Shown: positions 1 through 7,378, counted from the first letter of the stretch. The stretch is 8,065 nt of DNA from Verrucomicrobiota bacterium (GCA_026397695.1 JAPLUJ010000460.1:1-8065); one strand, 5' to 3'. Notes: generated by a model not told the origin, from the sequence alone. Translations and numbers: made by a program.

Positions 1-1
1 G

Positions 2-1615
2 AAACTCGCCGGACCACCGTCCGGATTGGCGTTGTCAGCCGATGGCAAACACCTTTTCGCCGCGGAATCCGGCACCAGTGGCATCGCTGACATCGACCCG
101 GCCAGCGGTTCCATCACCCGCCACTTCACCACTGGCCGCTATCCGCGCGGGCTGGCTGTCGTAGCCCGCCGCAATCTCTTGCTCGCCACCGATTGGGGCC
201 TCAACCAACTCACCGTGATCGATCTCGCCACCGGCACCACCAAAGCCAATGTCCCAGTCGGTTACCAACCCACTAGCGTGGCCATCTCCCCGGACGAGTC
301 GCTCGCCTTCGTCAGCAACCTCCTTCCTGCCACTTCCTCCACCGCGACTGACACCGCCACCGATGTCTCGGTCATCGACCTCAATACGCTCAAACCCAAG
401 CCCGCCATCCGCTTGCCTCTGGGCTCCACCAACACCCGCGGGATCGCCGTCAGCGGCGATGGCCGCACCGTTTTCGTGGTCCACACCATCGGCCGCTTCA
501 ACCTGCCCACCACCCAACTCGACCGCGGTTGGGTCAACACCAACGCCCTCACCATCATCGACGCCGCATCTGGCAAGATCACCGCCACCGTGCTCCTCGA
601 TCAAGTGATGGACGGTGCCGCCGACCCCTGGGGCGTCACCATTGATCCCTCCGGCCTGCGCTTGTTTGTCACTCTGTCCGGCGTTCACCAACTCGCCGTC
701 ATTGACCTCGAACGGCTACCGGAAATCTTCAAACAATCGCCCGAATTGCTCGTCAATGACCTCGCCGCGCTCTATCGCAGCAACCTGATCCGTCGCATTG
801 ACTTGCCAGCCCAAGGACCCCGTGGTCTCGCCGTCTCGCCAGACGGCAAACTCGTCGCCATCACCGGCTATTTTTCCGGCAACGTCGTCCTAACAGACAT
901 AAACGGTGCCAATCCGGTCGCCGTTCCGCTAGGCCCGCAAGCCCCCCCTACTCCGGCCCGCCAAGGCGAAGCCCTCTTCCACGATGCCGGCCGTTGCTTC
1001 CAGCGCTGGCTCAGTTGTTCCTCCTGTCACGCCGACGCGCGGGCTGACGGTCTCAATTGGGATTTGCTCAACGACGGTCTCGGCAATCCGAAAAATGCCC
1101 GCTCGCTGGTTCTGGCCGACCGCACCCCGCCGCTGATGTCACACTCCTCACGTTCCAGTTTGGGGCCGTGCGTGAACGCCGGTTTCGTCCACATTCTGTT
1201 TACCGAACCCAAGGATCAGGACGTGGTGGCGGTCGTCGCCTATATCCAATCCCTCCAACCTGTCATCAGCCCCTACCGCAAACCGGACGGATCTCTCACC
1301 GAGGCCGCATTGCGTGGTGAGAAAATCTTCAACGACCCGCAAGTCGCCTGCGCCAAGTGTCACCCAGGTCCGCTCTTTACCAACCTCGCCTCGGTGGATG
1401 TCGGGACCACTCGTCCATCCGACCGCGGTGTCCTCACCTTCGATACGACCAGCCTCGTCGAAATGTGGCGCACCGCGCCCTACCTCCACGATGGCAGCGC
1501 CGTCACCGTCCGCCAAGTCCTGGTCGAAGAAAACAAAACCGACAAACACGGCGTCACCTCCAAACTCACCCCGGCCCAAATCGACGATCTCGTCGCCTAC
1601 TTGTTGTCGCTCTAG
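2..1615 (+). CDS. YVTN beta-propeller fused to di-haem cytochrome c peroxidase/MauG-like domain (HzsB+HzsC-like), 5' partial
   Basis: The frame is open to the left edge and already encodes propeller sequence there, so the start is upstream. A TTG at 26 is only the first possible start inside the window. 537 codons are visible. The N-terminal ~300 residues hold repeated beta-propeller blades (GLALSADGKHLF, GLAVSPDGKLV, VTVIDL-like strands) and a blade insert with LPTTQLDRGW near 503-532. The C-terminal part holds two c-type haem motifs, CSSCH at 1016-1030 and CAKCH at 1349-1363, then APYLHDG at 1475-1495, a hallmark of the bacterial di-haem peroxidase/MauG family. Such proteins act in the periplasm; the signal peptide would lie off the window. 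Known: anammox hydrazine synthase pairs a haem-free propeller (beta) with a di-haem peroxidase-like gamma subunit, fused in some species. Inferred: this is such a beta-gamma fusion acting with the next gene, 20 bases downstream. Its substrate is unknown, and an ordinary YVTN/peroxidase fusion is the alternative reading. Confidence 0.85.
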   Translation, partial: KLAGPPSGLALSADGKHLFAAESGTSGIADIDPASGSITRHFTTGRYPRGLAVVARRNLLLATDWGLNQLTVIDLATGTTKANVPVGYQPTSVAISPDESLAFVSNLLPATSSTATDTATDVSVIDLNTLKPKPAIRLPLGSTNTRGIAVSGDGRTVFVVHTIGRFNLPTTQLDRGWVNTNALTIIDAASGKITATVLLDQVMDGAADPWGVTIDPSGLRLFVTLSGVHQLAVIDLERLPEIFKQSPELLVNDLAALYRSNLIRRIDLPAQGPRGLAVSPDGKLVAITGYFSGNVVLTDINGANPVAVPLGPQAPPTPARQGEALFHDAGRCFQRWLSCSSCHADARADGLNWDLLNDGLGNPKNARSLVLADRTPPLMSHSSRSSLGPCVNAGFVHILFTEPKDQDVVAVVAYIQSLQPVISPYRKPDGSLTEAALRGEKIFNDPQVACAKCHPGPLFTNLASVDVGTTRPSDRGVLTFDTTSLVEMWRTAPYLHDGSAVTVRQVLVEENKTDKHGVTSKLTPAQIDDLVAYLLSL

Positions 1616-1635
1616 CAACACCCCAGGTCGTTCCC

Positions 1636-4095
1636 GTGAGCCCGCACCGCCTGATATCCGCAGTGCTCGCGCTGGCGGCCGGGATCGCTGACGGCATCGC
1701 CGCCGATGTCCGCAGCGAAGTGCTGGCCAGGGCTCCTGCGCTCAGGGAAATCGTCTTCGCGGTGCGCAAGCCCTATGATCGCGACGGTCATTGGTATGCC
1801 AACTTCAGCTATTACGGACCCGATGAAAACCGCGTGGCCTACCTGCCCGGCGGGCGCCTGTGCAAGATCGACCTTGTTAGCGGAATTGTCACCAACCTCA
1901 TTGACGATCCGTTAGGCGGCATCCGCGACCCGGTCCTAAACCACGACGCCACCCGCATCCTGTTTGCCTGGCGCAAGGGTGCCGGGCAGCACTATCACCT
2001 CCACGATTGCCGCCTCGACGGCACGGACCTGCGCCAACTCACCGACGGACCGTGGGATGACTTCGAGCCCAGCCACCTGCCCGATGGCGGCATCGTTTTC
2101 GTCTCCAGCAGGTGCAAACGCTGGGTGCAATGCTGGCTCACCCAGGTCGCCACCCTCCACCGCTGCGATGCCGACGGCCGCAACATCGAGTTGCTCTCCG
2201 CCAACCTCGAACAAGACAACACCCCGTGGCCGCTCCCCGATGGCCGCATCCTCTATCAGCGATGGGAATACATCGACCGCTCACAGGTCCACTACCACCA
2301 CCTCTGGACCACCAATCCGGATGGCACCAACCAGATGATTTACTATGGCAACCAAAGCCCGGGCGTCGTCATGATAGATGCCAAACCGATCCCGGGGACC
2401 GCTCAAGTCGTCAGCATCTTCTCCCCCGGCCACGGCCAGAGTGAACACGCCGGCCAGGTGGTCACGCTCAGCCCGCACCTCGGCCCCGACGATAACGCCG
2501 CCGTTCACGTTCTAACACGCGCGGCGGATTTCCGCGACCCGTGGCCGCTGGCCAGTGACGCCTTCCTCGTCGCCCGCGGTTCCGAACTCCTCGCCATGAA
2601 CGGCAAGGGCGCGACCGCCGTCCTGTTCACTCTATCCGAAGCCGACCGCAAGGCCAATTTCCGGGTCAACGAGCCGCGCCCGGTGCTGCCGCGACCACGG
2701 GAAAAAATCATCGCCCGCCAAACCGATCCGGCCCAGGCCACCGGTAAATTGATCCTCTCTAACATCCTCGACGGCCGCAACATGCAGGGCGTCAAACCCG
2801 GCGAAATCCGCCAATTGCTAGTCCTCGAACCGCTCCCCAAGCCGATCAACTATACCGGCGGCATGGACCCGCTAACCTACGGCGGCTCGTTCACCCTCGA
2901 ACGCGTCGTCGGCACCGTCCCCGTAGAAGCCGACGGCTCGGCCTACCTCGAACTGCCCGCGCGCCGCAGCTTCTTCTTCATCGCGCTGGATTCTAACAAT
3001 CTAGCGGTCAAACGCATGCAGAGTTTTCTAACCGTCCAGCCCGGCGAAGTCACCAGTTGCATCGGTTGCCACGAACAACGCTCGCGTACCAGCCTGCCCC
3101 CACTCAATCTCCAGGCCTTGCAGCGCCCAGCGAGCAAGATCACGCCGGTGCCGGGCGTGCCCGACGTCTTCGACTACCCGCGCGACATCCAACCGATCCT
3201 CGACGCAGCTTGCGTCCCTTGCCATGGCTACGACAAGACCGCCCGCGGCGGACCGTGTGACGGCAAACTCGTTCTAACAGGTGATCGCGGGCCGATGTTC
3301 AGCCACAGTTATTTCATGATGACCATCGCCGGGCTGTTTTCCGATGGCCGCAACCGTGCGACGAGCAATTACCCGCCGCGCGCGCTCGGTTCCTCGGCCA
3401 GCCGCTTGCTCAAGCTTATCGATGGCTCCCACTACAAGGTTACCGTCACCCCGCGCCAAGCGACCATGCTTCGCCTCTGGATCGATGCGGCGGCCACCTA
3501 CCCGGGCACCTACGCCGCCCTCGGTACCGGCATGATCGGCGGCTATCAGGAAAACAACCAGATCGGCACCGACCACGATTGGCCGGCCACGCGCGCGGCC
3601 GGACAGGTGATCAACACCCGCTGCGCGACCTGCCACACCGGCAAGGGCGCGCCACCGCTGCCCCGCACGCTGTCGGATGAACGCGGCACCTCGTTCTGGC
3701 AGCCGAAAATCCCCGACCGCTCACTCGTCACCAGCCGCCATCTCGTCTTCAACCTCAGCCGTCCGGCGAAATCCATGATGTTGTTAGCCCCGCTCGCCCG
3801 CGCCGCCGGCGGCTATCAACTCTGTCAACAGGCGAACGACCCCGCGCCGGTTTTTCCCGACAAGGCAGACCCCGGCTATCAGGTAATCCTCGCGATGATC
3901 AGCGCCGGTAAACAGCACCTGGAATCCATCACCCGCTTCGACATGAAGGACTTCAAACCCCGCCCCGCCTATAGCGCGCCGACCTCCCGCCCAACACCAC
4001 GGTCGATCCCTATCAGACCGACCGCCGCTATTGGCAATCGCTCTGGCATCAACCACCTCCTTAAAGCTCCTTGCCGGTCAAAAAAGCATGCTTGA
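1636..4095 (+). CDS. HzsA-like (hydrazine synthase alpha-like) TolB/PD40 propeller tri-haem cytochrome, frameshifted near the 3' end
   Basis: I chose GTG at 1636, 20 bases after the preceding stop, because it gives a signal peptide (SAVLALAAGIADGIAA, residues ~9-24) with a small-residue cleavage site. The frame stays open upstream only as an overlap with the previous gene. The current frame encodes 819 residues. Residues ~40-400 are a TolB/PD40-type propeller with SRCKRWVQCW (C160, C166), LPDGRILYQRWEY and GHGQSEHAG, motifs I associate with HzsA-related proteins. The C-terminal half has three c-haem sites: CIGCH (C475-H479), CVPCH (C526-H530) and CATCH (C663-H667), plus CDGKLVLTGD. Length is close to anammox HzsA (about 800 residues). 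It would be exported and work with the preceding di-haem protein. After Y779 the reading no longer fits the family: the low-complexity tail SAPTSRPTPRSIP replaces the expected ending, which is present in another frame (separate entry). Chemistry is unknown; hydrazine synthesis is not implied. Confidence 0.82.
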   Translation: MSPHRLISAVLALAAGIADGIAADVRSEVLARAPALREIVFAVRKPYDRDGHWYANFSYYGPDENRVAYLPGGRLCKIDLVSGIVTNLIDDPLGGIRDPVLNHDATRILFAWRKGAGQHYHLHDCRLDGTDLRQLTDGPWDDFEPSHLPDGGIVFVSSRCKRWVQCWLTQVATLHRCDADGRNIELLSANLEQDNTPWPLPDGRILYQRWEYIDRSQVHYHHLWTTNPDGTNQMIYYGNQSPGVVMIDAKPIPGTAQVVSIFSPGHGQSEHAGQVVTLSPHLGPDDNAAVHVLTRAADFRDPWPLASDAFLVARGSELLAMNGKGATAVLFTLSEADRKANFRVNEPRPVLPRPREKIIARQTDPAQATGKLILSNILDGRNMQGVKPGEIRQLLVLEPLPKPINYTGGMDPLTYGGSFTLERVVGTVPVEADGSAYLELPARRSFFFIALDSNNLAVKRMQSFLTVQPGEVTSCIGCHEQRSRTSLPPLNLQALQRPASKITPVPGVPDVFDYPRDIQPILDAACVPCHGYDKTARGGPCDGKLVLTGDRGPMFSHSYFMMTIAGLFSDGRNRATSNYPPRALGSSASRLLKLIDGSHYKVTVTPRQATMLRLWIDAAATYPGTYAALGTGMIGGYQENNQIGTDHDWPATRAAGQVINTRCATCHTGKGAPPLPRTLSDERGTSFWQPKIPDRSLVTSRHLVFNLSRPAKSMMLLAPLARAAGGYQLCQQANDPAPVFPDKADPGYQVILAMISAGKQHLESITRFDMKDFKPRPAYSAPTSRPTPRSIPIRPTAAIGNRSGINHLLKAPCRSKKHA
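3975..4064 (+). pseudogene. Displaced C-terminal coding segment of the HzsA-like gene (out of frame)
   Basis: Read from 3975, this segment gives RADLPPNTTVDPYQTDRR followed by YWQSLWHQPPP and TAA at 4062-4064. An ending of the form (P)ADLPP...IDPYxTDRxYWxSLW is what I expect for the HzsA-related family. It is in a different frame from 1636-3972, and a TAG at 3972-3974 closes this frame on its left, so the two parts cannot be joined by simple readthrough. About ten residues usually found between RPAY and the ADLPP stretch also appear to be missing. A deletion of 3n+1 bases near 3973-3978 would explain both the gap and the shift. The family ending is recalled, not aligned. A sequencing or assembly error is a serious alternative to a real mutation. 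Confidence 0.7.
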
Positions 4096-5209
4096 CAGGG
4101 GTCGTCACCGAGCGCCCGCCGAGGTCGGTGAACGTGGCTGCGTCGGCTTGGAAGGTTACAGTTAGAACACGCTGGAATTTCGCCGGAACGCGGATGGCAC
4201 CCTGGATGTAGCGGACTTCAAACGGCCGGCCGGTGAGTTTGACGTGTGTGGGGATGCCACGTTTGCTGGCGGGATTGGGGCGGCTGGAGGTGGCGATACC
4301 GCCGTCGAAAAACATGCAGCCGTCCTCGATGCCGAGGCATGCATTGCGCCCGTTCCATGGGTTGCCATGGCGGCCGTGGTTTTCGATCCAGAAAGCCCGA
4401 CCGGGCATGCGTGCGGGGGATTTGAATGCGAACCATAGCCAGTGGTCGGCGGTGTTGACCGCGGTAACCCATGCGGGCGATGTGGTGTTGGATGCGGTTT
4501 TTTCAAACTGCTGGATGAGGTCGGCATATCCATAACGCACGGGAAAGGCCGAGCAGTCCGCCACAGGCTCCTCTAACAAGCGCGACGGAACCTGGTCGAG
4601 CCGGGAAAATCCGCCCCCCGGGAGGAGCGCCTGGTATTCGCGGTTGCGCGGGTTGCTGAAGATGCCAGGGCAGGTCAGTCCGAGGTCGAAGGGACTGGTC
4701 GAAACCAGCAAGGTGCGCTCCTTTTCCGGAACGGCTAGAATGGCGTGATGACCGAAAGTCGTGGCACCGGCAAACCCCTCGATGATGGTATTGGAATAGA
4801 CCGCGTGGTGTCCATCCACCAGTGACAAGTGGCGGGTGACGCGGCCTGGGCGCACCCGGGTTGCCAGCGAAATAGCAAGCGTGGTGACCGCGCCGTGTGT
4901 GGCAGATTGTTCCAGCGTCCAAACCGAGCCGGCGGCTTCGCCATGCGGCGGATGGCATTCACCGTGGTACGCAGCAAGATTGCCGCCAAAGGGAAGGCAG
5001 AAAAAATCGCCGCGCAATGGGGCCAGACACGGGCAGGGCATAGGTAGTTTTTCGCCTTGCCACGGACTCACATAGTAGGGTTGGAACGGCTTCAGTCCGC
5101 GACTGAAAGTCACCGGTGCCATGTGCCCGCCAAGATGTGTGACGGTCATTTCGACACTGCGGTTGCCGACTACCCATGCTTTTTGTCCGTGCGATTGTTG
5201 GATTTTCAT
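4061..5209 (-). CDS. Galactose-mutarotase-fold (aldose 1-epimerase-like) protein of unknown substrate
   Basis: I chose ATG at 5209 (MKIQQSHGQKAWVVGN, 382 residues) because the conserved part begins there. The frame is open for another 77 codons upstream, but that part looks non-conserved. No Shine-Dalgarno sequence is visible. Features are GGHMAPVTF (27-35), LRGDFFCLPFGG (65-76), HPPHGEAAGSVWTL (86-99), a double histidine in FGHHAILAVP (152-161), WIENHGRHGNPWNGRN (274-289) and CLGIED (291-296). Aldose epimerases use a histidine and an acid; H154/H155 and E295 are my guesses for the equivalents, unverified. No signal peptide or membrane segment is seen, so it is probably cytoplasmic. The overall pattern resembles an uncharacterised mutarotase-fold family I associate with Verrucomicrobia and Planctomycetes; sugar binding or anomer conversion is plausible but unproven. 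It converges on the HzsA-like gene and meets it at TTAA (4061-4064). The promoter should lie in the 5210-5780 gap. Confidence 0.75.
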   Translation of the reverse strand: MKIQQSHGQKAWVVGNRSVEMTVTHLGGHMAPVTFSRGLKPFQPYYVSPWQGEKLPMPCPCLAPLRGDFFCLPFGGNLAAYHGECHPPHGEAAGSVWTLEQSATHGAVTTLAISLATRVRPGRVTRHLSLVDGHHAVYSNTIIEGFAGATTFGHHAILAVPEKERTLLVSTSPFDLGLTCPGIFSNPRNREYQALLPGGGFSRLDQVPSRLLEEPVADCSAFPVRYGYADLIQQFEKTASNTTSPAWVTAVNTADHWLWFAFKSPARMPGRAFWIENHGRHGNPWNGRNACLGIEDGCMFFDGGIATSSRPNPASKRGIPTHVKLTGRPFEVRYIQGAIRVPAKFQRVLTVTFQADAATFTDLGGRSVTTPVKHAFLTGKEL

Positions 5210-5780
5210 GATCGATTGATTGGTGGAAATAAGCGCGTCGGGTGATTCCGAGACATTGCACCCCTCGGATCGGAAATGGCCCGTTCCGCAATGTCCATAC
5301 CCTATTACAAAAAACAAGGCAAGACTTCGAACGGACATCGAACGGGCATGTCCTAACTCCGTCTGGTTCGACCAAAGCCCGGCATGAAAAGCCCCCGAAG
5401 GCCCGCTCGATGATGGCCGCATCCTCGTCTGGGAATACACCTGAACCCGAAGGCATCATCACCTCAGAAACCCGCTAGACAAAGATGTTCCAAAAGAACC
5501 CTTGGCAAAGCGGGACGGAAAGCTATTTTCGGGTTCGAGGAATTTCCCCATGAATCCGGTCCCAACCTCTTGCCCCATGCCCAAATCCGCCGTTTGGAGG
5601 TTTCTATCTATGCTTTTTCACCGCAACACCGTCCTTCCGAAACACCGCTTTTGCCCCCCCCCATTTCCCCGCGCACCGGTCCGGCCACCGGCTCTTCCAA
5701 CGGCCTTCATCTGGAACGCAATTTTCTAGCAGCTATGGGCCGGGGGTCATGCTAGTATCTACGCCGCTCTTAACTCAACG
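5210..5780. other. Divergent intergenic region, no convincing gene
   Basis: This 571-base gap separates the start of the minus-strand mutarotase-like gene from pntAA and should hold both promoters. Open frames cross it on both strands, but none shows a recognisable domain or convincing codon use. A plus-strand frame from TTG at 5502 to 5729 gives a proline-rich, low-complexity translation and is not called. No clear -35/-10 pair was found. TTGCCT and TATGGA on the minus strand (about 5296-5324) have near-standard spacing but poor -10 agreement. There is a run of nine C at 5654-5662, a dyad at 5726-5755 (own entry), and a short patch at 5412-5439 resembling part of the HzsA-like gene. Confidence 0.6.
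5726..5755. promoter_or_regulatory. Inverted repeat CTAGCA-N18-TGCTAG upstream of pntAA
   Basis: A perfect six-base inverted repeat (5726-5731 and 5750-5755) lies 26 bases before the pntAA start. The right arm overlaps TAGTAT (5753-5758), a possible -10 element without a good -35 partner at 16-18 bases. Both arms contain CTAG, which is often scarce in bacterial genomes. It could be an operator for a dimeric regulator controlling the transhydrogenase operon. With six-base arms, chance is also possible. Confidence 0.3.
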
Positions 5781-6920
5781 ATGAAAATCTGCATACCGAA
5801 AGAAACGCATCCGGGTGAGAACCGGGTGCCGATGGTGCCGGACAATGTTGCCAAACTGGTCAAGCGCGGCGCTCAGATTGAAATCGAGGCCGGCATGGGC
5901 CTGACCAGTGGCCACGGCGACGCTGCCTACACCGCCGCCGGCGCCACGGTTGCCAACGACCGCACGGCATTGCTTTCCTCATCCGACCTGGTGTTGCGGG
6001 TGCGCAAACCGGCGCTTGAAGAAGTCTCCACCCTGAAACGCGGTGGCATCCACATCAGCTACCTCGACCCCTTCAACGAAGCGGACTTGGTGCGCAAACT
6101 GGCCGCGCAAGGAGTGAGCGCAATCAGCCTGGAAATGGTCCCGCGCATCACGCGCGCGCAAAAAATGGACGTGCTCTCGTCCCAGGCCAATCTCGCGGGC
6201 TATACCGCCGTCGTGCTCGCCGCCGACCATTCGCGGAAGATTTTCCCGATGATGATGACGGCGGCTGGCACCATCACGCCGGCCAAGGTGTTCATCATTG
6301 GCGCGGGCGTGGCCGGGTTGCAAGCCATCGCCACGGCGCGGCGCCTCGGCGCCAAAGTTTCCGCCTTCGACACCCGGCCCGTCGTCGAGGAGCAGGTCAA
6401 ATCCCTCGGCGCGGCATTCGTCAAAATTGACCTTGGCGAGACGGGCCAGACCAAGGATGGCTATGCCAAGGCTCTAACGGAAGAACAACTGGCCAAACAG
6501 CGGGCCGGACTGAAGAAAGTCTGCGCGGAGTCAGACGTGGTCATCACCACAGCCCAGGTGTTCGGCCGCAAGGCACCGATCATTGTTACGCAGGAGATGC
6601 TGGACGCCATGAAACCCGGCAGCGTGGTGGTGGATTGCGCGATCGAGAGCGGTGGCAACGTAGAAGGCGCACCGGTCAACCAAATCGCGGACCGCAAGGG
6701 CGTCACGATCATCGCGCTGGCCAACTTGGCGGGCCGTGTGCCCACGCATGCCAGCCAGGTGTTCTCCGGCAACCTCACCGCCCTGGTCGAGGAGTTTTGG
6801 GACAATGATGCAAAGAAATTCGTCCTCAAGCTCGATGATGAAATCATCAAGGGCTGCCTCATCACGCACAACGGCGAAATTTGCCATCCCGATATTATAA
6901 ACCGGCTGGCCCAGCCTTGA
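5781..6920 (+). CDS. pntAA: NAD(P) transhydrogenase alpha subunit part 1 (PntAA, NAD(H)-binding domain I)
   Basis: PntAA is the soluble NAD(H)-binding domain of proton-translocating transhydrogenase, which couples hydride transfer from NADH to NADP+ with proton entry across the inner membrane. The ATG at 5781 gives MKICIPKETHPGENRVPMVP, the canonical start of the alanine dehydrogenase/PntA family. No Shine-Dalgarno sequence is evident. The RQD loop, which in Rhodospirillum rubrum contacts the nucleotide and partner domain, is visible as R122, Q127 and D130 in PRITRAQKMD with the same spacing. MMMTAAGT follows, then the Rossmann motif GAGVAG (174-179) and AFDTRP. At 379 residues it is full length for the separate domain I of three-gene systems and lacks the membrane segments fused in E. 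coli PntA. Those are encoded by the next gene, 41 bases downstream. The protein looks intact. Alanine dehydrogenase is excluded by the RQD loop and the neighbours. Confidence 0.96.
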   Translation: MKICIPKETHPGENRVPMVPDNVAKLVKRGAQIEIEAGMGLTSGHGDAAYTAAGATVANDRTALLSSSDLVLRVRKPALEEVSTLKRGGIHISYLDPFNEADLVRKLAAQGVSAISLEMVPRITRAQKMDVLSSQANLAGYTAVVLAADHSRKIFPMMMTAAGTITPAKVFIIGAGVAGLQAIATARRLGAKVSAFDTRPVVEEQVKSLGAAFVKIDLGETGQTKDGYAKALTEEQLAKQRAGLKKVCAESDVVITTAQVFGRKAPIIVTQEMLDAMKPGSVVVDCAIESGGNVEGAPVNQIADRKGVTIIALANLAGRVPTHASQVFSGNLTALVEEFWDNDAKKFVLKLDDEIIKGCLITHNGEICHPDIINRLAQP

Positions 6921-6961
6921 ACGATCATAACCTTGAAATCTGTTAGCCTGTCGAGAAACCT

Positions 6962-7378
6962 ATGAAAATCCTTCGTCTTAAAAACTGCCTCGCTGCGGTC
7001 GCGGTTCTGGCGGCCGGCACCTGTAGCGCGGTCGCGGCCGAATTGCCTGACGTGGCGCATGCCCCGGAGAAAACCACCGCCGAGTATGTTGCCACGCTGT
7101 TTGTGTTCATGCTGGCCTCCTTCGTTGGTCTGGACGTCATCCGCCGGGTGTCGCGCCTGCTGCACACGCCGCTGATGTCGCTGACCAACGCCATTTCGGC
7201 CATTGCGGTCGTCGGCGCGATCCTGATCGCGGGCCGCAACAACGGCCAGGACGCCAACTGGCTTAATATCCTTGGCATGGTCGCCATCGTGGCTTCGGTC
7301 ACCAACATCGTCAGCGGGTTCCTCATCACGGACCGCATGCTCAAGATGTTCAAGAAAAGGGAGCCAAAGAAACCATGA
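6962..7378 (+). CDS. pntAB: NAD(P) transhydrogenase alpha subunit part 2 (PntAB, membrane segment) with signal-peptide-like N-terminus
   Basis: PntAB supplies the alpha-side transmembrane helices of the proton channel. The 138-residue product has three helices at about 43-60, 76-91 and 101-122. It carries the family motif LLHTPLMSLTNAISAIAVVG (67-86) and NIVSGFLITDRML (115-127), followed by a basic tail. Residues 1-26 look like a cleavable signal peptide: basic start MKILRLK, hydrophobic AAVAVLAAG, and AVAA before E27. The first helix then starts after a short hydrophilic stretch. The ATG at 6962 has only a weak GAGAA upstream. The stop overlaps the pntB start by ATGA (7375-7378), indicating translational coupling. 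The gene looks complete. Confidence 0.93.
   Translation: MKILRLKNCLAAVAVLAAGTCSAVAAELPDVAHAPEKTTAEYVATLFVFMLASFVGLDVIRRVSRLLHTPLMSLTNAISAIAVVGAILIAGRNNGQDANWLNILGMVAIVASVTNIVSGFLITDRMLKMFKKREPKKP

Noticed and set aside
35..691. Long open frame on the minus strand opposite the beta-propeller
   Set aside because: Glycine/aspartate-rich translation mirrors the GC-rich codons of the plus-strand gene; no domain is recognisable.
1357..1635. Upstream extension of the HzsA-like reading frame
   Set aside because: It overlaps the di-haem domain of the preceding gene, its translation is arginine/proline-rich and unlike any domain, and the GTG at 1636 gives a good signal peptide.
2..4095. Evidence for an anammox organism
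   Set aside because: Only hydrazine-synthase-like proteins are present, with apparent differences at a key residue. No hydrazine dehydrogenase, ladderane or other anammox marker is in the window, and related propeller cytochromes are widespread.
4073..4100. Possible bidirectional terminator at the convergent junction (GTCAA...TTGAC around AAGCATGCTT)
   Set aside because: The stem is only about eight pairs with a mismatch, the A/T run lies in the loop rather than after the stem, and it sits inside the coding end of the mutarotase-like gene.
5210..5440. N-terminal extension of the mutarotase-like protein, including a hydrophobic stretch after ATG at 5338 that resembles a signal peptide
   Set aside because: Conserved family sequence starts at MKIQQ (5209), and the hydrophobic stretch is short and far from the domain. 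An exported form cannot be fully excluded.
5502..5729. Possible 75-residue plus-strand gene in the intergenic region
   Set aside because: TTG start, no ribosome binding site, proline-rich low-complexity translation spanning a C9 run, no recognised motif.
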